Position numbers and translations under genes: made by a program
Shown here: positions 4,729 through 13,114 of the stretch, piece after piece
Layout of the letters: every line of letters begins with the position of its first letter
How positions within the stretch are numbered: the first letter of the stretch is position 1
Assembly: GCA_900545345.1 (NCBI GenBank)
Contig: UQYQ01000026.1
Coordinates: 1-26,033 of the forward strand
Length of the DNA: 26,033 nt
Reading direction: 5' to 3'
Source: an uncultured Ruminococcus sp.
Lineage (GTDB): Bacteria > Bacillota > Clostridia > Oscillospirales > Ruminococcaceae
Notes under the pieces: model-generated
What the model saw: the letters and a program-made list of their open reading frames with translations, nothing else
Database searches by the model: none
What the model was told of the DNA's origin: nothing

Positions 4729-5538
4729 ATGAAAAATATAGTATTAAAGAAATCTACACAAACGAAACATGAACACAATATTCTTAAACTGTTAATGTTT
4801 ATATGCTTAATTTCATTTTTTGTTAGCCTTTTTTTAGAACTATATGTTGTATGTAAGTTGGATAGATTGAAATTTCATATTGACTTTATTGAAAATGTAT
4901 TAATTGGCATTTCAGCTAGTACAATCGTATCATTTATACCATTATATTTTTCATTTAAAAAACATATAAACAGCAGACTTGAATTAATACAAAATAAGGC
5001 TAATTGCATTTATATGAACTATTCGGAACTTATTTTTTGTATAAATAATGCTCGGATATGCTGTTTATCAAAGTCAGTAGATGATGTTTTTAGAGCTATA
5101 AATGATTTGAAATCAAAGTATTCGACAACTGAGTTTTATGTTGATAAAACTTCTAATTTTATTAGCAAGATTGACGAAAAGTTAATACCGATTTTGCGAT
5201 ATATACAATTTTATGATGAAGCAATAAATTTGTTTGTTGATAAAAAAGAACTTATCGAAAAAGCGTGTTTAGATTCGTATAAATACGAAAAGCTTATGGA
5301 AGAAATATATGGCGAGTTATCAAAATATATAGATGAAAATTTACCAATAGAATTTTTATCTCAACTTTTTGATTCTACAGATGTACTTTCAGAAAATAAT
5401 AATAAGATAGTAAAAAAACTTGCAGAACTAGATAGCGATATTAAAAGATGCAAACGACAGAGTGTAGAATTTGCAGACGGTGTATTGATAAGAAAACAAA
5501 TTGTAAGTATCGTAAATAAATATTTACTTTTAGATTAA
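4729..5538 (+). CDS. Two-span membrane protein of unknown function, 269 aa
   Basis: Not recognised. Two hydrophobic helices lie near the N-terminus, about 20-42 ('LLMFICLISFFVSLFLELY') and 57-77 ('VLIGISASTIVSFIPLYFSF'), joined by a short loop. The other 190 residues are soluble, helical and charged, probably cytoplasmic, with coiled-coil-like stretches around 160-250. AAGGAG stands 7 nt before ATG 4729. The gene is visibly more AT-rich than the head genes and lies between a terminator and terS, the usual place of a moron. This layout recurs among membrane-anchored exclusion or defence proteins, but no catalytic motif is visible, so function stays open. Confidence 0.75.
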   Translation: MKNIVLKKSTQTKHEHNILKLLMFICLISFFVSLFLELYVVCKLDRLKFHIDFIENVLIGISASTIVSFIPLYFSFKKHINSRLELIQNKANCIYMNYSELIFCINNARICCLSKSVDDVFRAINDLKSKYSTTEFYVDKTSNFISKIDEKLIPILRYIQFYDEAINLFVDKKELIEKACLDSYKYEKLMEEIYGELSKYIDENLPIEFLSQLFDSTDVLSENNNKIVKKLAELDSDIKRCKRQSVEFADGVLIRKQIVSIVNKYLLLD

Positions 5539-5581
5539 TGACTTAATATTTAGCATAAAAAAAGAAAGGAGCGGTGAAGCC

Positions 5582-5974
5582 GTGACAGAAAGGCAAAAGA
5601 AATTTGCAGAATATTATGCGCAGAGCGGTAACGCCGCTCAGAGTGCTATTAAGGCAGGATATAGCGATAAATATGCAAATACGAATGCTTCAAAATTACT
5701 ACAAAATACTACAATTGCAGAATACATAAAAGAGCTATCGCAAAAAGCCCAAAACGAGCGTATTCTAACGGCTAAAGACCGTCAAGCAATGCTTTCTGAC
5801 ATTGCAAAGGATAAACACAATCTACCTTCAGAACGCATAAGGGCGATTGATACGCTTAATAAGATGACGGGGGAGTATACAACAAAAATTCAGGCGGATA
5901 TGAATGCTAATGTTAATAATCCATTTGCTGCATTATCAACCGACGAGCTCAAGAAGCTGATAGACAATGGATAA
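5582..5974 (+). CDS. terS: Terminase small subunit (Terminase_2 family)
   Basis: 130 aa. The N-terminal 'MTERQKKFAEYYAQSGNAAQSAIKAGYS' pattern (given in part: FAEYY, NAAQSAIKAGYS) is the helix-turn-helix of the Terminase_2 family, which binds phage DNA at the packaging site. The middle is helical and mediates oligomerisation in relatives; the C-terminus ('ALSTDELKKLIDNG') contacts the large subunit in known systems. The start is GTG 5582 after AAAGGAG, about 10 nt. It overlaps terL by 8 nt, as usual for this pair. Only 43 nt separate it from the preceding membrane-protein gene, so it has no obvious promoter of its own. Confidence 0.93.
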   Translation: MTERQKKFAEYYAQSGNAAQSAIKAGYSDKYANTNASKLLQNTTIAEYIKELSQKAQNERILTAKDRQAMLSDIAKDKHNLPSERIRAIDTLNKMTGEYTTKIQADMNANVNNPFAALSTDELKKLIDNG

Positions 5975-7376
5975 AAAGTTAATAGATTTAGGCGCTAAGA
6001 CTGAACTTGCTAGACGCGAGTTCTTTTTTTATTGTCAACTTAAAGCTCCTGACTTTTATAAGTCAGATAGAGAATTTCTTGTAAAGCTCTGTAATGAGTT
6101 TCAGGATTTTTTAACTTCAGATGAAACGGTTATGATTGTTAATCTTCCGCCTCGACATGGTAAATCAAGAACTGCTAGTTGCTTTGTTGAGTGGGTGTTG
6201 GGTAAAGATAAATCACAAAAGATAATGACGGGTTCGTATAATGAAACGCTTTCAACGATGTTCTCTAAGAATGTAAGAAACAGCATTTCAGAGGAAAAAG
6301 CGGATTTATATAAGCCGGTCTATTCCGATGTGTTTCCTGATACCAAAATTAAACGAGGCGATGGGGCAATGAACCTGTGGAGCTTAGAGGGAGGATATAA
6401 TAATTATCTTGCAACCTCTCCTACAGGAACGGCAACAGGTTTCGGCTGTTCGCTTATGATTATTGATGATGTTATCAAAAATGCTGAGGAGGCTAACAAT
6501 GAAAACATAAAAGAAAAGCATTGGGAATGGTTTACCAATACAATGCTTTCAAGATTAGAGGAAAACGGCAAGATTATTATAATTATGACACGCTGGGCTT
6601 CTGATGACTTGGCGGGCAGGGCTTTAGAGCATTACAAAGAGCAGGGCACTAAGGTTCGGTATATAACAATGAAAGCATTGGTTGACAAAGGTAAACATCA
6701 AATGCTTTGTCCTGAAATTTTATCGTACAAATCCTATAAGTCCAAAATAAAGGCTATGGGTATTGATATAGCAAGTGCAAACTATCAGCAAGAGCCTATA
6801 GACTTAAAAGGCAGATTATATACACAGTTTAAGACTTATAAGGAGCTTCCAAAGGATTCACAAGGAAATCCTGTATATTCGGCTGTTAAGAATTATACCG
6901 ATACTGCCGATACCGGTAACGACTATTTATGCAGTATCGATTATGTTGAATACAATCGCGAAGCATATGTCATTAATGTGATTTATACAAAAGAAGGAAT
7001 GGAAATCACCGAACCTGCTGTTGCTAAGATGTTATTTGAAGACGATGTAAATGTTGCAGATATTGAATCAAACAATGGCGGAAGAGGTTTTGCGAGAAAT
7101 GTGGAATCAATATTGAGAAATAAATACGGTTCAAACAGAACTGTTATTAAAACATTCTTTCAATCTCAAAACAAGCAGTCAAGGATTTTATCTAACAGTA
7201 CATGGGTAATGAATCATATTTATTTTCCCGTGAACTGGAATGATAGATTTCCTGAATATTATAAAGCAATGTCTAAGTATCAGAAAGAGGGTAAGAATGC
7301 TCACGATGACGCTCCGGATGCAACAACAGGCATTGCAGAAAAAACTAATAAGAAAAAAACATTCAGTTTTGAATAA
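5967..7376 (+). CDS. terL: Terminase large subunit (ATPase and nuclease)
   Basis: 469 aa, normal length. Walker A is LPPRHGKS (60-67), Walker B is LMIIDD (163-168), and the ATP-coupling region follows ('IIIIMTRWASDDLAGRAL'). The C-terminal RNase-H-like nuclease has acidic residues at D312/D315 ('YTDTADTG'), D365/E367 ('ADIESNNGG') and the closing 'HDDAPDA' at 446-452. The enzyme cuts concatemers and pumps DNA through the portal. It is intact, with all expected motifs. It overlaps terS and precedes the portal gene by 14 nt. Confidence 0.97.
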   Translation: MDKKLIDLGAKTELARREFFFYCQLKAPDFYKSDREFLVKLCNEFQDFLTSDETVMIVNLPPRHGKSRTASCFVEWVLGKDKSQKIMTGSYNETLSTMFSKNVRNSISEEKADLYKPVYSDVFPDTKIKRGDGAMNLWSLEGGYNNYLATSPTGTATGFGCSLMIIDDVIKNAEEANNENIKEKHWEWFTNTMLSRLEENGKIIIIMTRWASDDLAGRALEHYKEQGTKVRYITMKALVDKGKHQMLCPEILSYKSYKSKIKAMGIDIASANYQQEPIDLKGRLYTQFKTYKELPKDSQGNPVYSAVKNYTDTADTGNDYLCSIDYVEYNREAYVINVIYTKEGMEITEPAVAKMLFEDDVNVADIESNNGGRGFARNVESILRNKYGSNRTVIKTFFQSQNKQSRILSNSTWVMNHIYFPVNWNDRFPEYYKAMSKYQKEGKNAHDDAPDATTGIAEKTNKKKTFSFE

Positions 7377-7390
7377 AGGAGCAGTAAACA

Positions 7391-8938
7391 ATGAATTTTT
7401 TTCAGCGTGCTTCATCACTTTTCGCAGATAAGTCTGCTGCGGAAATGATGAAATTAATAAATCAGTCTATTGAATTAGGTGCAAGTCAAGTGCTATCGGA
7501 TATTGATTTTCTCGCCAAAGAAATTATAGCTTGGCGTGACAGTGATAAAAGAAAAGATATGCTTGCAGGAGAAAGTTATTATCAATATATGCATGCAATT
7601 TTAAACGAAGGAAGAAAAATGATAGGGCAAAACGGCGTCAGAACAGAGATTGATAACTTGCCTGATAATCGTATTGTTGATAATGTTTATGCCGGTATGG
7701 TAAAACAAAAAACAAATTATTTGCTTGCAAAACCGATAACATTCAAGACTGACAATGAAGCATACTCGAATGAACTTAAACAAATATTCAATAAAAGCTT
7801 TAACAAGAAGCTTAAAAATATGGGTACATATGCAATTGTTGACGGCGTTGTTTATTTGTATCCGTATTACGATATAAAAGGCGATTTAAAATTTAAGTTT
7901 TTCAGAGGTTCAAATTTTAGGCCGTTTTATGCCGATGAAGAGTGGGAAGAAATGCTGTTCGGTGTAAACTATTTTACAGCTGTGAATTATAACGGCAAGC
8001 ATGAAGAAAAATTAGAGTTGGTAGACCTGTATGCACCGAATGGATTGTATCATTTTCAGCTGCAAGGCGGTCATTTAATACCTTTCGGCAATAATCCGGT
8101 TGAAAATTATATAACGGTAACAAAAAACGGCAGTACACAGAGTCAGGGATATAGATGGTCAAGACTTCCGATTATAGCATTTAAAAGCAACCAAGACGAA
8201 ACACCGTTGCTCAGACGGTGTAAAAGCTTACAGGACGCTTTAAATAAGATGATTTCAGATTTTGCAAATAATATGCAGGAGGATTGCCGAAATACTATTC
8301 TGATTATCAAAGAGTATGACGGGCAGGATTTAGGAGAGTTTAGAGAACAGCTTATGCAGTATGGTGCGGTTAAGGTAAGTAACGGCGGTGATGTTTCTAC
8401 TCTTTCGGTTGAAGTAAATGCAAGTAATTATGAAAGCATACGCCGAATGCTTCGCAGAGCGATTATTGACAGCTGCTTTGGATATGACGCAGAAGACTTA
8501 AAATCCTCGGGTTCGCCGAACGAGATGACTATTAAATCTATTTTTAATAACATTGATATGGATTCAAATGACATTGAAACAGAGTGGCAGTCATCGTTAG
8601 AACAGCTTATGTTCTTTGTTGATGCTTATATTGAAAATAAGACAGGAGTATCATATTCAGATGAAGAGATAGAGTTTATATTTAACAGAGATTTAATGAT
8701 TGACGAATCAAGTATAATAAATAACTGCAAAAATTCAACAGGAATTATAAGCGATAAAACTATCATCAGTAATCATCCTTGGGTATTAAATGTTGATGAT
8801 GAAATAGCACAAATGAAAGAAGAGAGTGAAAACAGTACATCTGATGATTATGATTTTTTAAAATCAGCAGAGGCTTTAAAGGATGATAAAATCCCCCTTG
8901 AAGAAGACGATACAAAAGCTGATACGCAAGAGGAATAA
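7391..8938 (+). CDS. Portal protein (SPP1 gp6-like)
   Basis: 515 aa, close to SPP1 gp6. The N-terminal half has 'NRIVDNVYAGMVKQKTNYLL' and 'AKPITF', typical of the family; the C-terminal third carries 'SGSPNEMTIKSIFNNIDMDS' followed by the long crown helix 'QSSLEQLMFFVDAYIENKTG'. The tail is acidic (LEEDDTKADTQEE). Twelve copies would form the DNA gate at one capsid vertex. AAAGGAG lies 8 nt before the ATG. The position directly after terL and before a gp7-like gene matches SPP1 order. Confidence 0.92.
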   Translation: MNFFQRASSLFADKSAAEMMKLINQSIELGASQVLSDIDFLAKEIIAWRDSDKRKDMLAGESYYQYMHAILNEGRKMIGQNGVRTEIDNLPDNRIVDNVYAGMVKQKTNYLLAKPITFKTDNEAYSNELKQIFNKSFNKKLKNMGTYAIVDGVVYLYPYYDIKGDLKFKFFRGSNFRPFYADEEWEEMLFGVNYFTAVNYNGKHEEKLELVDLYAPNGLYHFQLQGGHLIPFGNNPVENYITVTKNGSTQSQGYRWSRLPIIAFKSNQDETPLLRRCKSLQDALNKMISDFANNMQEDCRNTILIIKEYDGQDLGEFREQLMQYGAVKVSNGGDVSTLSVEVNASNYESIRRMLRRAIIDSCFGYDAEDLKSSGSPNEMTIKSIFNNIDMDSNDIETEWQSSLEQLMFFVDAYIENKTGVSYSDEEIEFIFNRDLMIDESSIINNCKNSTGIISDKTIISNHPWVLNVDDEIAQMKEESENSTSDDYDFLKSAEALKDDKIPLEEDDTKADTQEE

Positions 8939-8941
8939 TAA

Positions 8942-10480
8942 ATGAAAAATTCAGAGTATTGGCAGAAAAGATTTGAGTTGCTTGAAGTTTCTCAGATAAA
9001 CAAGGGGATAGAATTTAATCACGATCTTAAAAAGCAGTATGAAATAGCAAAAGCATATATTCAAGGCAGGATAGCTGATTTTTATATGAGATTTGCTGAA
9101 AATAATGAGCTTGATAATTTGGCTGACGCAAAAAAACTGTTAAAAAAAGATGAGCTTGAAGAATTTAAGTGGACGGTTTATGAGTATATAGATAATGCCA
9201 AAGCACATGGAGCGGATAAGGATTGGATAAAAAAGCTTGAAAACGCTTCTATAAAAGCTAGAGTGTCAAGGCTTGAATATATAAAAATGCAAATACAGCA
9301 GCAGGCAGAGTTACTTACTGCACTCAAAGCTGAAGGAGTTAAAAAACTTCTTACCGATGTGTATTATGATAAATACATAAAAACAGCTTACGAAATATCC
9401 AAGGGCTTGGGAGTCGGATTTGAAGTTTACGGGCTTAATACCGAAACTGTTAAAAAGATTATAACCAAACCATGGGCACCTGACGGAAGCAATTTTTCAA
9501 AGCGAATATGGGGAAGTCACAGGGCACAGCTTATTAATTCACTTAAAACACAATTATCACAGTCTATTATACGAGGCAACGGACCTAAAGAAGCAATAGA
9601 GATTATATCTAAACTTTTTGATGTTGATTATAACAAGGCTTCTAATCTTGTACAAACAGAGCTTGCATTCTTTTCAAGCGCAGCACAAAAGGATATGTTT
9701 GATGAGTTAAATGTTGAAAAGTATGAAATAGTTGCAACACTTGACCTCAGAACAAGCGAAATTTGTCAGGAGATGGACGGAAAGATTTTCAATGAAAAAG
9801 ATTATGAGGGAGGAGTGACAGCTCCGCCGTTTCATTGCCGTTGTCGGTCGACAACCTGTCCTTATTTTGATGATGAGTTTACAATTGATGAAACAAGGGT
9901 GGCAAGGGACCCCGTAACTGGCAAGACTGTTACTGTTCCGGGTAATATGACATATAAAGAATGGAAAGAGAAATACTCAAAAGATATTCCGACAACGCAA
10001 GACGAAAGGCAATATCAAAGGTATAAATCAATACTCGGTAAAAAAGCACCTCAAACCCTTGAAGAATTTAAGAAAATCAAGTATAATAAAGATGAATGGA
10101 AATTGTTTAAAGCATATTCCTCATCCATTAAGAGTGGGGAATTAACACCTCTAGCTGATTTTGATTTATATAAACGAGTCAATTACGAAATTGATAATTC
10201 AATTGTTGGGTTAACTACCTCAAATGGTATTAAGGTAACAGGTAAATCAAATCATTTTGTTGCCAGAGTTATCGGATCAGTAGAGCAAAAAAGAAACGGT
10301 GTTTCGGTCGAAGATGTTTACAAAGCACTAACAAGTAAAGATGCGGAGATTTTACCAATAAAAGATTTGTCAAATGGTAAAAGTCAGAAAATTCGATATA
10401 ACGACATAGAGGTTACAATAAATCCCGAGACCGGCAATTTGATTCAAACGAACCCGTTTAAAAGGAGAAAGAAAAAATGA
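8942..10480 (+). CDS. Minor head protein (SPP1 gp7/Mu F-like) with C-terminal toxin-50-like domain
   Basis: 512 aa. Residues about 190-320 are the Mu F/SPP1 gp7 head-morphogenesis domain: 'NLVQTELAFFSSAAQKDMF', 'LDLRTSEICQEMDGKIF' and the Zn-like closing 'HCRCRS' (298-303). The protein continues another 200 residues. A linker (about 330-425) leads to a C-terminal segment (about 430-505) with 'SNHFVARVIGSV' (H438, R442), 'GVSVEDVYKALTS', 'GKSQKIRYNDIEVTINPETG' and a basic end, which resembles the polymorphic-toxin type 50 domain, a predicted BECR-fold RNase. Gp7-type proteins ride in the virion, so this domain could be delivered with DNA. The next ORF overlaps by 4 nt and is acidic. The toxin reading is from pattern memory. 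Confidence 0.85.
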   Translation: MKNSEYWQKRFELLEVSQINKGIEFNHDLKKQYEIAKAYIQGRIADFYMRFAENNELDNLADAKKLLKKDELEEFKWTVYEYIDNAKAHGADKDWIKKLENASIKARVSRLEYIKMQIQQQAELLTALKAEGVKKLLTDVYYDKYIKTAYEISKGLGVGFEVYGLNTETVKKIITKPWAPDGSNFSKRIWGSHRAQLINSLKTQLSQSIIRGNGPKEAIEIISKLFDVDYNKASNLVQTELAFFSSAAQKDMFDELNVEKYEIVATLDLRTSEICQEMDGKIFNEKDYEGGVTAPPFHCRCRSTTCPYFDDEFTIDETRVARDPVTGKTVTVPGNMTYKEWKEKYSKDIPTTQDERQYQRYKSILGKKAPQTLEEFKKIKYNKDEWKLFKAYSSSIKSGELTPLADFDLYKRVNYEIDNSIVGLTTSNGIKVTGKSNHFVARVIGSVEQKRNGVSVEDVYKALTSKDAEILPIKDLSNGKSQKIRYNDIEVTINPETGNLIQTNPFKRRKKK

Positions 10481-10683
10481 TTATAATAACAGAAAGACAA
10501 AAGGAGTATTTAAAAAGCTATATTGAAAATATAGATGATTTAATTGAAAAAGACGACATACAATTACTTTTAGATACAATAGATGATGAAATAGTTGATA
10601 ATATTTTAGGCAACAATGATGAACCTGATGAGAAAGGTATTGAATTACAGAAAATATATGACCAAATATACAATCAGAATTGA
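10477..10683 (+). CDS. Small acidic protein following the toxin-tailed head protein; candidate immunity/antitoxin
   Basis: 68 aa, strongly acidic (about 19 Asp/Glu against 6 Lys/Arg), predicted as two or three helices ('IENIDDLIEKDDIQLLLDTI', 'GIELQKIYDQIYNQN'). I recall similar small proteins beside portal/gp7 genes of Firmicute phages; none has a known function to me. It starts in an ATGA overlap with the head gene, so the two are made together. Acidity, size and tight coupling suit an inhibitor of the basic toxin-like domain, but this is inference. It could also be a minor structural protein. A terminator follows. Confidence 0.75.
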   Translation: MIIITERQKEYLKSYIENIDDLIEKDDIQLLLDTIDDEIVDNILGNNDEPDEKGIELQKIYDQIYNQN

Positions 10684-10684
10684 C

Positions 10685-10720
10685 AAAGCACTTTTGAAGT
10701 AAAATTCAAGGGTGCTTTTA
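10685..10720 (+). terminator. Rho-independent terminator after the acidic ORF
   Basis: Arms 10685-10698 and 10705-10718 form a 14-bp stem with two T-G pairs around GTAAAA, followed by TATTG. The last stem bases GCTTTT provide part of the U-run. Closely related to the hairpin at 10959. Confidence 0.75.
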
Positions 10721-10745
10721 TTGTACCTAAAACAGGAGGCAGATT

Positions 10746-10940
10746 ATGAAATATCCGTATAATCGAAGATGTGAAACACACATAGAGAGATGGAAGCAAA
10801 CACCTGATGATAATCAAACGCCTACAGATGGCAGGACTGTAACGCAGATTATTTTTGAACTTATGGACTGTGAAAAAGAAAATTGCGGTGTTTGGCATAA
10901 CGGGAAATGCTGTTATGCGGCAGTTAGTCTATATAATTAA
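10746..10940 (+). CDS. Small Cys-containing hypothetical protein, 64 aa
   Basis: Function unknown. It has five cysteines, four of them in the last third ('MDCEKENCGVWHNGKCC'), a spacing that could bind zinc or form disulphides, and a conserved-looking basic start 'MKYPYNRRCETHIERWKQ'. AGGAGG (10734-10739) is 6 nt before the ATG. The gene is boxed between two near-copies of the same terminator, so it is a separate small cassette inside the head module. Confidence 0.7.
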   Translation: MKYPYNRRCETHIERWKQTPDDNQTPTDGRTVTQIIFELMDCEKENCGVWHNGKCCYAAVSLYN

Positions 10941-10958
10941 TAATTTAATACGGATATC

Positions 10959-10989
10959 AGCACTTTGAGAAATCAGGGTGCTTTTATTA
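10959..10989 (+). terminator. Second related rho-independent terminator
   Basis: AGCACTTTGA (10959-10968) and TCAGGGTGCT (10973-10982) close on a GAAA loop, followed by TTTATTAT. The 3' half GGGTGCTTTTATT is shared with the terminator at 10685. Confidence 0.78.
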
Positions 10990-11022
10990 TACAATTTTTT
11001 AGTATATAAGGGGGTGATTAAG

Positions 11023-11943
11023 TTGGATGTTAATGTAACGATCACAGGAAAGCAGTTGATTCCAAGTGTATTCAATGTAAAGCAGGGAAGCAATTTATCT
11101 GACCGATTAAATCTGAAATTCGATAGTTATTTATCTGAGAGCGGTGTGGATTTATCGAAGTGTACTTGCACTGTTGTCTGTGAATTAATGGCCAGTAAAC
11201 CTATGCCTTTTGAAATAATTAAATTGAATCCTGTTAAAAAGTCAGACGGAACGATGACAGCTTTATGGCGTATTGATAATCGTATAACCTGTTATTACGG
11301 CAATGTGCTGTTTGAAATCGTCTTTAAGGACGGAAACGGTAATGTTACTTGGGTATCGCATACAGCAACGCTTATAGTTGGTAAGTCTTCAAGTAATACA
11401 GTTGACGAGGATACGGTTGCCCGATACCCGTCAATATTAGAAATGATTATTGAGCAGACAAGTCAAGGCGGTATTGATGATTTTAATATTGTAACAACAG
11501 GTTCGGGGCCATTTGTAAAAAATGTTATTAAGCAAGGTGATACAGTAACAGTTAATAAATCAAATTATCAGACCGTTAAACTCGGTTCTGGGGCATATAT
11601 CACTGACTTGATGGTGTCAGAAGATACTATAGTCCAGATAAAAGACAGTCCGAATAAATTAACGGGAACATTCAGCGTTACTTGTACATCATCAGGAAGT
11701 CCGTCGATTTTTGAAGGAAGCGTCAATTTAAGGCAGTACTTAAATGGAAAGCTGATATTGTTAAATATATATGATAACAGCGGAAGTTTATTCAAACAGG
11801 CATATACATTATCGGATTTCAACGAGCAAGGTGTATCGGGAAGGGTTGAGTGTAACGGTGGTGTCATAGATATAACGGCATATGCTTCTACAAACACGCA
11901 ATACAGAGGCGCATGGAGATATGAAATATTATATATTGAATAA
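11023..11943 (+). CDS. BppU-like fibre/decoration protein in the head module, 306 aa
   Basis: The frame opens at 10978 inside the terminator, but the good ribosome site GGGGGTGAT (11010-11017) stands 5-6 nt before TTG 11023, which I take as start. The first 130 residues are beta-rich ('LDVNVTITGKQLIP', 'LWRIDNRITCYYGNVLFEIV') and resemble the N-terminal domain of BppU/DUF2479 baseplate or fibre proteins. 'RYPSILEMIIEQTSQGG' may be a short oligomerising helix. The last 150 residues are a second beta domain ending 'AWRYEILYIE'. A place between minor head protein and scaffold is unusual for a baseplate part; a capsid fibre similar in position to phi29 gp8.5 is plausible. Family assignment is tentative. 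Confidence 0.65.
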   Translation: MDVNVTITGKQLIPSVFNVKQGSNLSDRLNLKFDSYLSESGVDLSKCTCTVVCELMASKPMPFEIIKLNPVKKSDGTMTALWRIDNRITCYYGNVLFEIVFKDGNGNVTWVSHTATLIVGKSSSNTVDEDTVARYPSILEMIIEQTSQGGIDDFNIVTTGSGPFVKNVIKQGDTVTVNKSNYQTVKLGSGAYITDLMVSEDTIVQIKDSPNKLTGTFSVTCTSSGSPSIFEGSVNLRQYLNGKLILLNIYDNSGSLFKQAYTLSDFNEQGVSGRVECNGGVIDITAYASTNTQYRGAWRYEILYIE

Positions 11944-12011
11944 TGTTTCGCCTTTTTGGTATTTTAGGCGGTAAAGAAAAAGACAAAAGTTCGCAGACTG
12001 AACTGCGGTAA
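11943..12011 (+). CDS. Possible 22-aa ORF coupled to the fibre gene
   Basis: ATG overlaps the fibre-gene stop as TAATG and runs 22 codons (starts MFRLFGILGGKEKDK, ends ELR). There is no ribosome site of its own. It fills most of the gap before the scaffold gene. Coupled reinitiation could make it, but a chance frame is about as likely. Confidence 0.3.
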   Translation: MFRLFGILGGKEKDKSSQTELR

Positions 12012-12044
12012 AAAATAATTTGAAAAGAAAGGCGGTCATAAGTT

Positions 12045-12680
12045 ATGACAAAAGAAGAATTAAAAGAACTTGGACTTAGCGAGGAGGATTCCGAAAAGGT
12101 TTTTAAGCGCTATGGAAACATGGTATCTAAAGAGCAGTTTAACGAAGTGAATGAAGAAAACAAAACGCTCAAAAAGAACAATCAAGAGCTTAAAGACAAT
12201 ATGGATGTGCTGATTAAAGACCTGAATAAGCTTGCCGGAGGCAAAGGAGAGAGTGCTGACGATTTGAAGTCTCAAATTAAACAGATTCAGGCTGACAGTG
12301 AAAAGAAGTCATCAGAGTACGAGTCTAAAATCAAGAAAATGACCCGAGCAGGTATTGATAACGAGTTATGTCAAAAATACGGAGCAATAAAAGCTAAATG
12401 CGTACTGGCGGAGCTTGAAGATGTTGATGATGACGAGGATGACGATTCTTACCGAAAGCTAAGGGAAAAACAGCTTAAAAAACTGTCAGAGAACGAAGAA
12501 TACAGCTTCTTATTTAAGGCAAAAGAACCGGATGATAAAAAGAATGTTACTATTGCCGGTGCAGAGCCGAATAGCAACAGTAATAATAATCAGTCTGAGA
12601 CTTCGGCGGGGGCTATGTATGCTCAGAAATACAACGCCAGGTACCAAGTTAATACAGCAGAAAGCCAAAATAACAAATAA
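12045..12680 (+). CDS. Capsid scaffold (phage minor structural GP20-like)
   Basis: 211 aa. 'MTKEELKELGLSEEDSEKVF' at the start, a coiled coil over about 30-105 ('NEENKTLKKNNQELKDNM'), 'IDNELCQKYGAIKAKCVLAEL', an extremely acidic patch 'DVDDDEDDDS', and a low-complexity Asn/Ser tail. This is the pattern of the GP20-type scaffold family that fills the procapsid core and leaves before or during DNA entry. AAAGGCGG precedes the ATG. The position just before decoration and major capsid genes agrees. Confidence 0.88.
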   Translation: MTKEELKELGLSEEDSEKVFKRYGNMVSKEQFNEVNEENKTLKKNNQELKDNMDVLIKDLNKLAGGKGESADDLKSQIKQIQADSEKKSSEYESKIKKMTRAGIDNELCQKYGAIKAKCVLAELEDVDDDEDDDSYRKLREKQLKKLSENEEYSFLFKAKEPDDKKNVTIAGAEPNSNSNNNQSETSAGAMYAQKYNARYQVNTAESQNNK

Positions 12681-12698
12681 AAAAAGGAGGATTTTATA

Positions 12699-13097
12699 AT
12701 GGCTTACACAACAACTAAAAAAGGCTATATCAGACCACCGTTTTTAGAAAGCGAGGTAGGCTTGATAACAAAAACTTATCAGGCAGATTCTGATAACAGC
12801 AGTGTTATCACTGACACAGACGGAACTAAAATGATTCGTGCAGGCTCTGTTTATCCGTCTAACGATGCAAAAGCAATCGGTATTGTTTTTGAAGATGTTG
12901 ATGTTACATACGGAGAACATGCCGTTTCGGTAATGGTTGCCGGCAGGGTTAATAAAGATGTGTTGAACATCTCGTCAGAGGCGGAAACCGCTTTAAAAGC
13001 AAACGGAATATTTTTGATTTTTACAGAAGAAGCCGCTGAAGATATAAAACCAAAAGAGCCTGATAATGAAGACAGCGAAACAAAACACAACGAATAG
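12699..13097 (+). CDS. Head decoration/capsid-associated protein, 132 aa
   Basis: A beta-rich small protein with Gly/Val strands ('DGTKMIRAGSVYPSNDAKAI', 'YGEHAVSVMVAGRVNKDVL') and an acidic tail. Genes of this kind directly before an E-type major capsid gene usually encode a decoration protein that trimerises on the capsid surface. AAAGGAGG is 8 nt upstream of the ATG, one of the strongest sites here, as expected for an abundant virion protein. The exact family is not certain from sequence alone. Confidence 0.7.
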   Translation: MAYTTTKKGYIRPPFLESEVGLITKTYQADSDNSSVITDTDGTKMIRAGSVYPSNDAKAIGIVFEDVDVTYGEHAVSVMVAGRVNKDVLNISSEAETALKANGIFLIFTEEAAEDIKPKEPDNEDSETKHNE

Positions 13098-13114
13098 AGA
13101 AAGGATGATTTTAA

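Noticed and set aside
10978..11022. Upstream ATG for the fibre gene
   Set aside because: It lies inside a terminator hairpin; TTG 11023 has a strong ribosome site.
11568..11897. A 109-aa minus-strand ORF in the fibre gene
   Set aside because: Lies wholly opposite a well-supported gene and shows no start signals.
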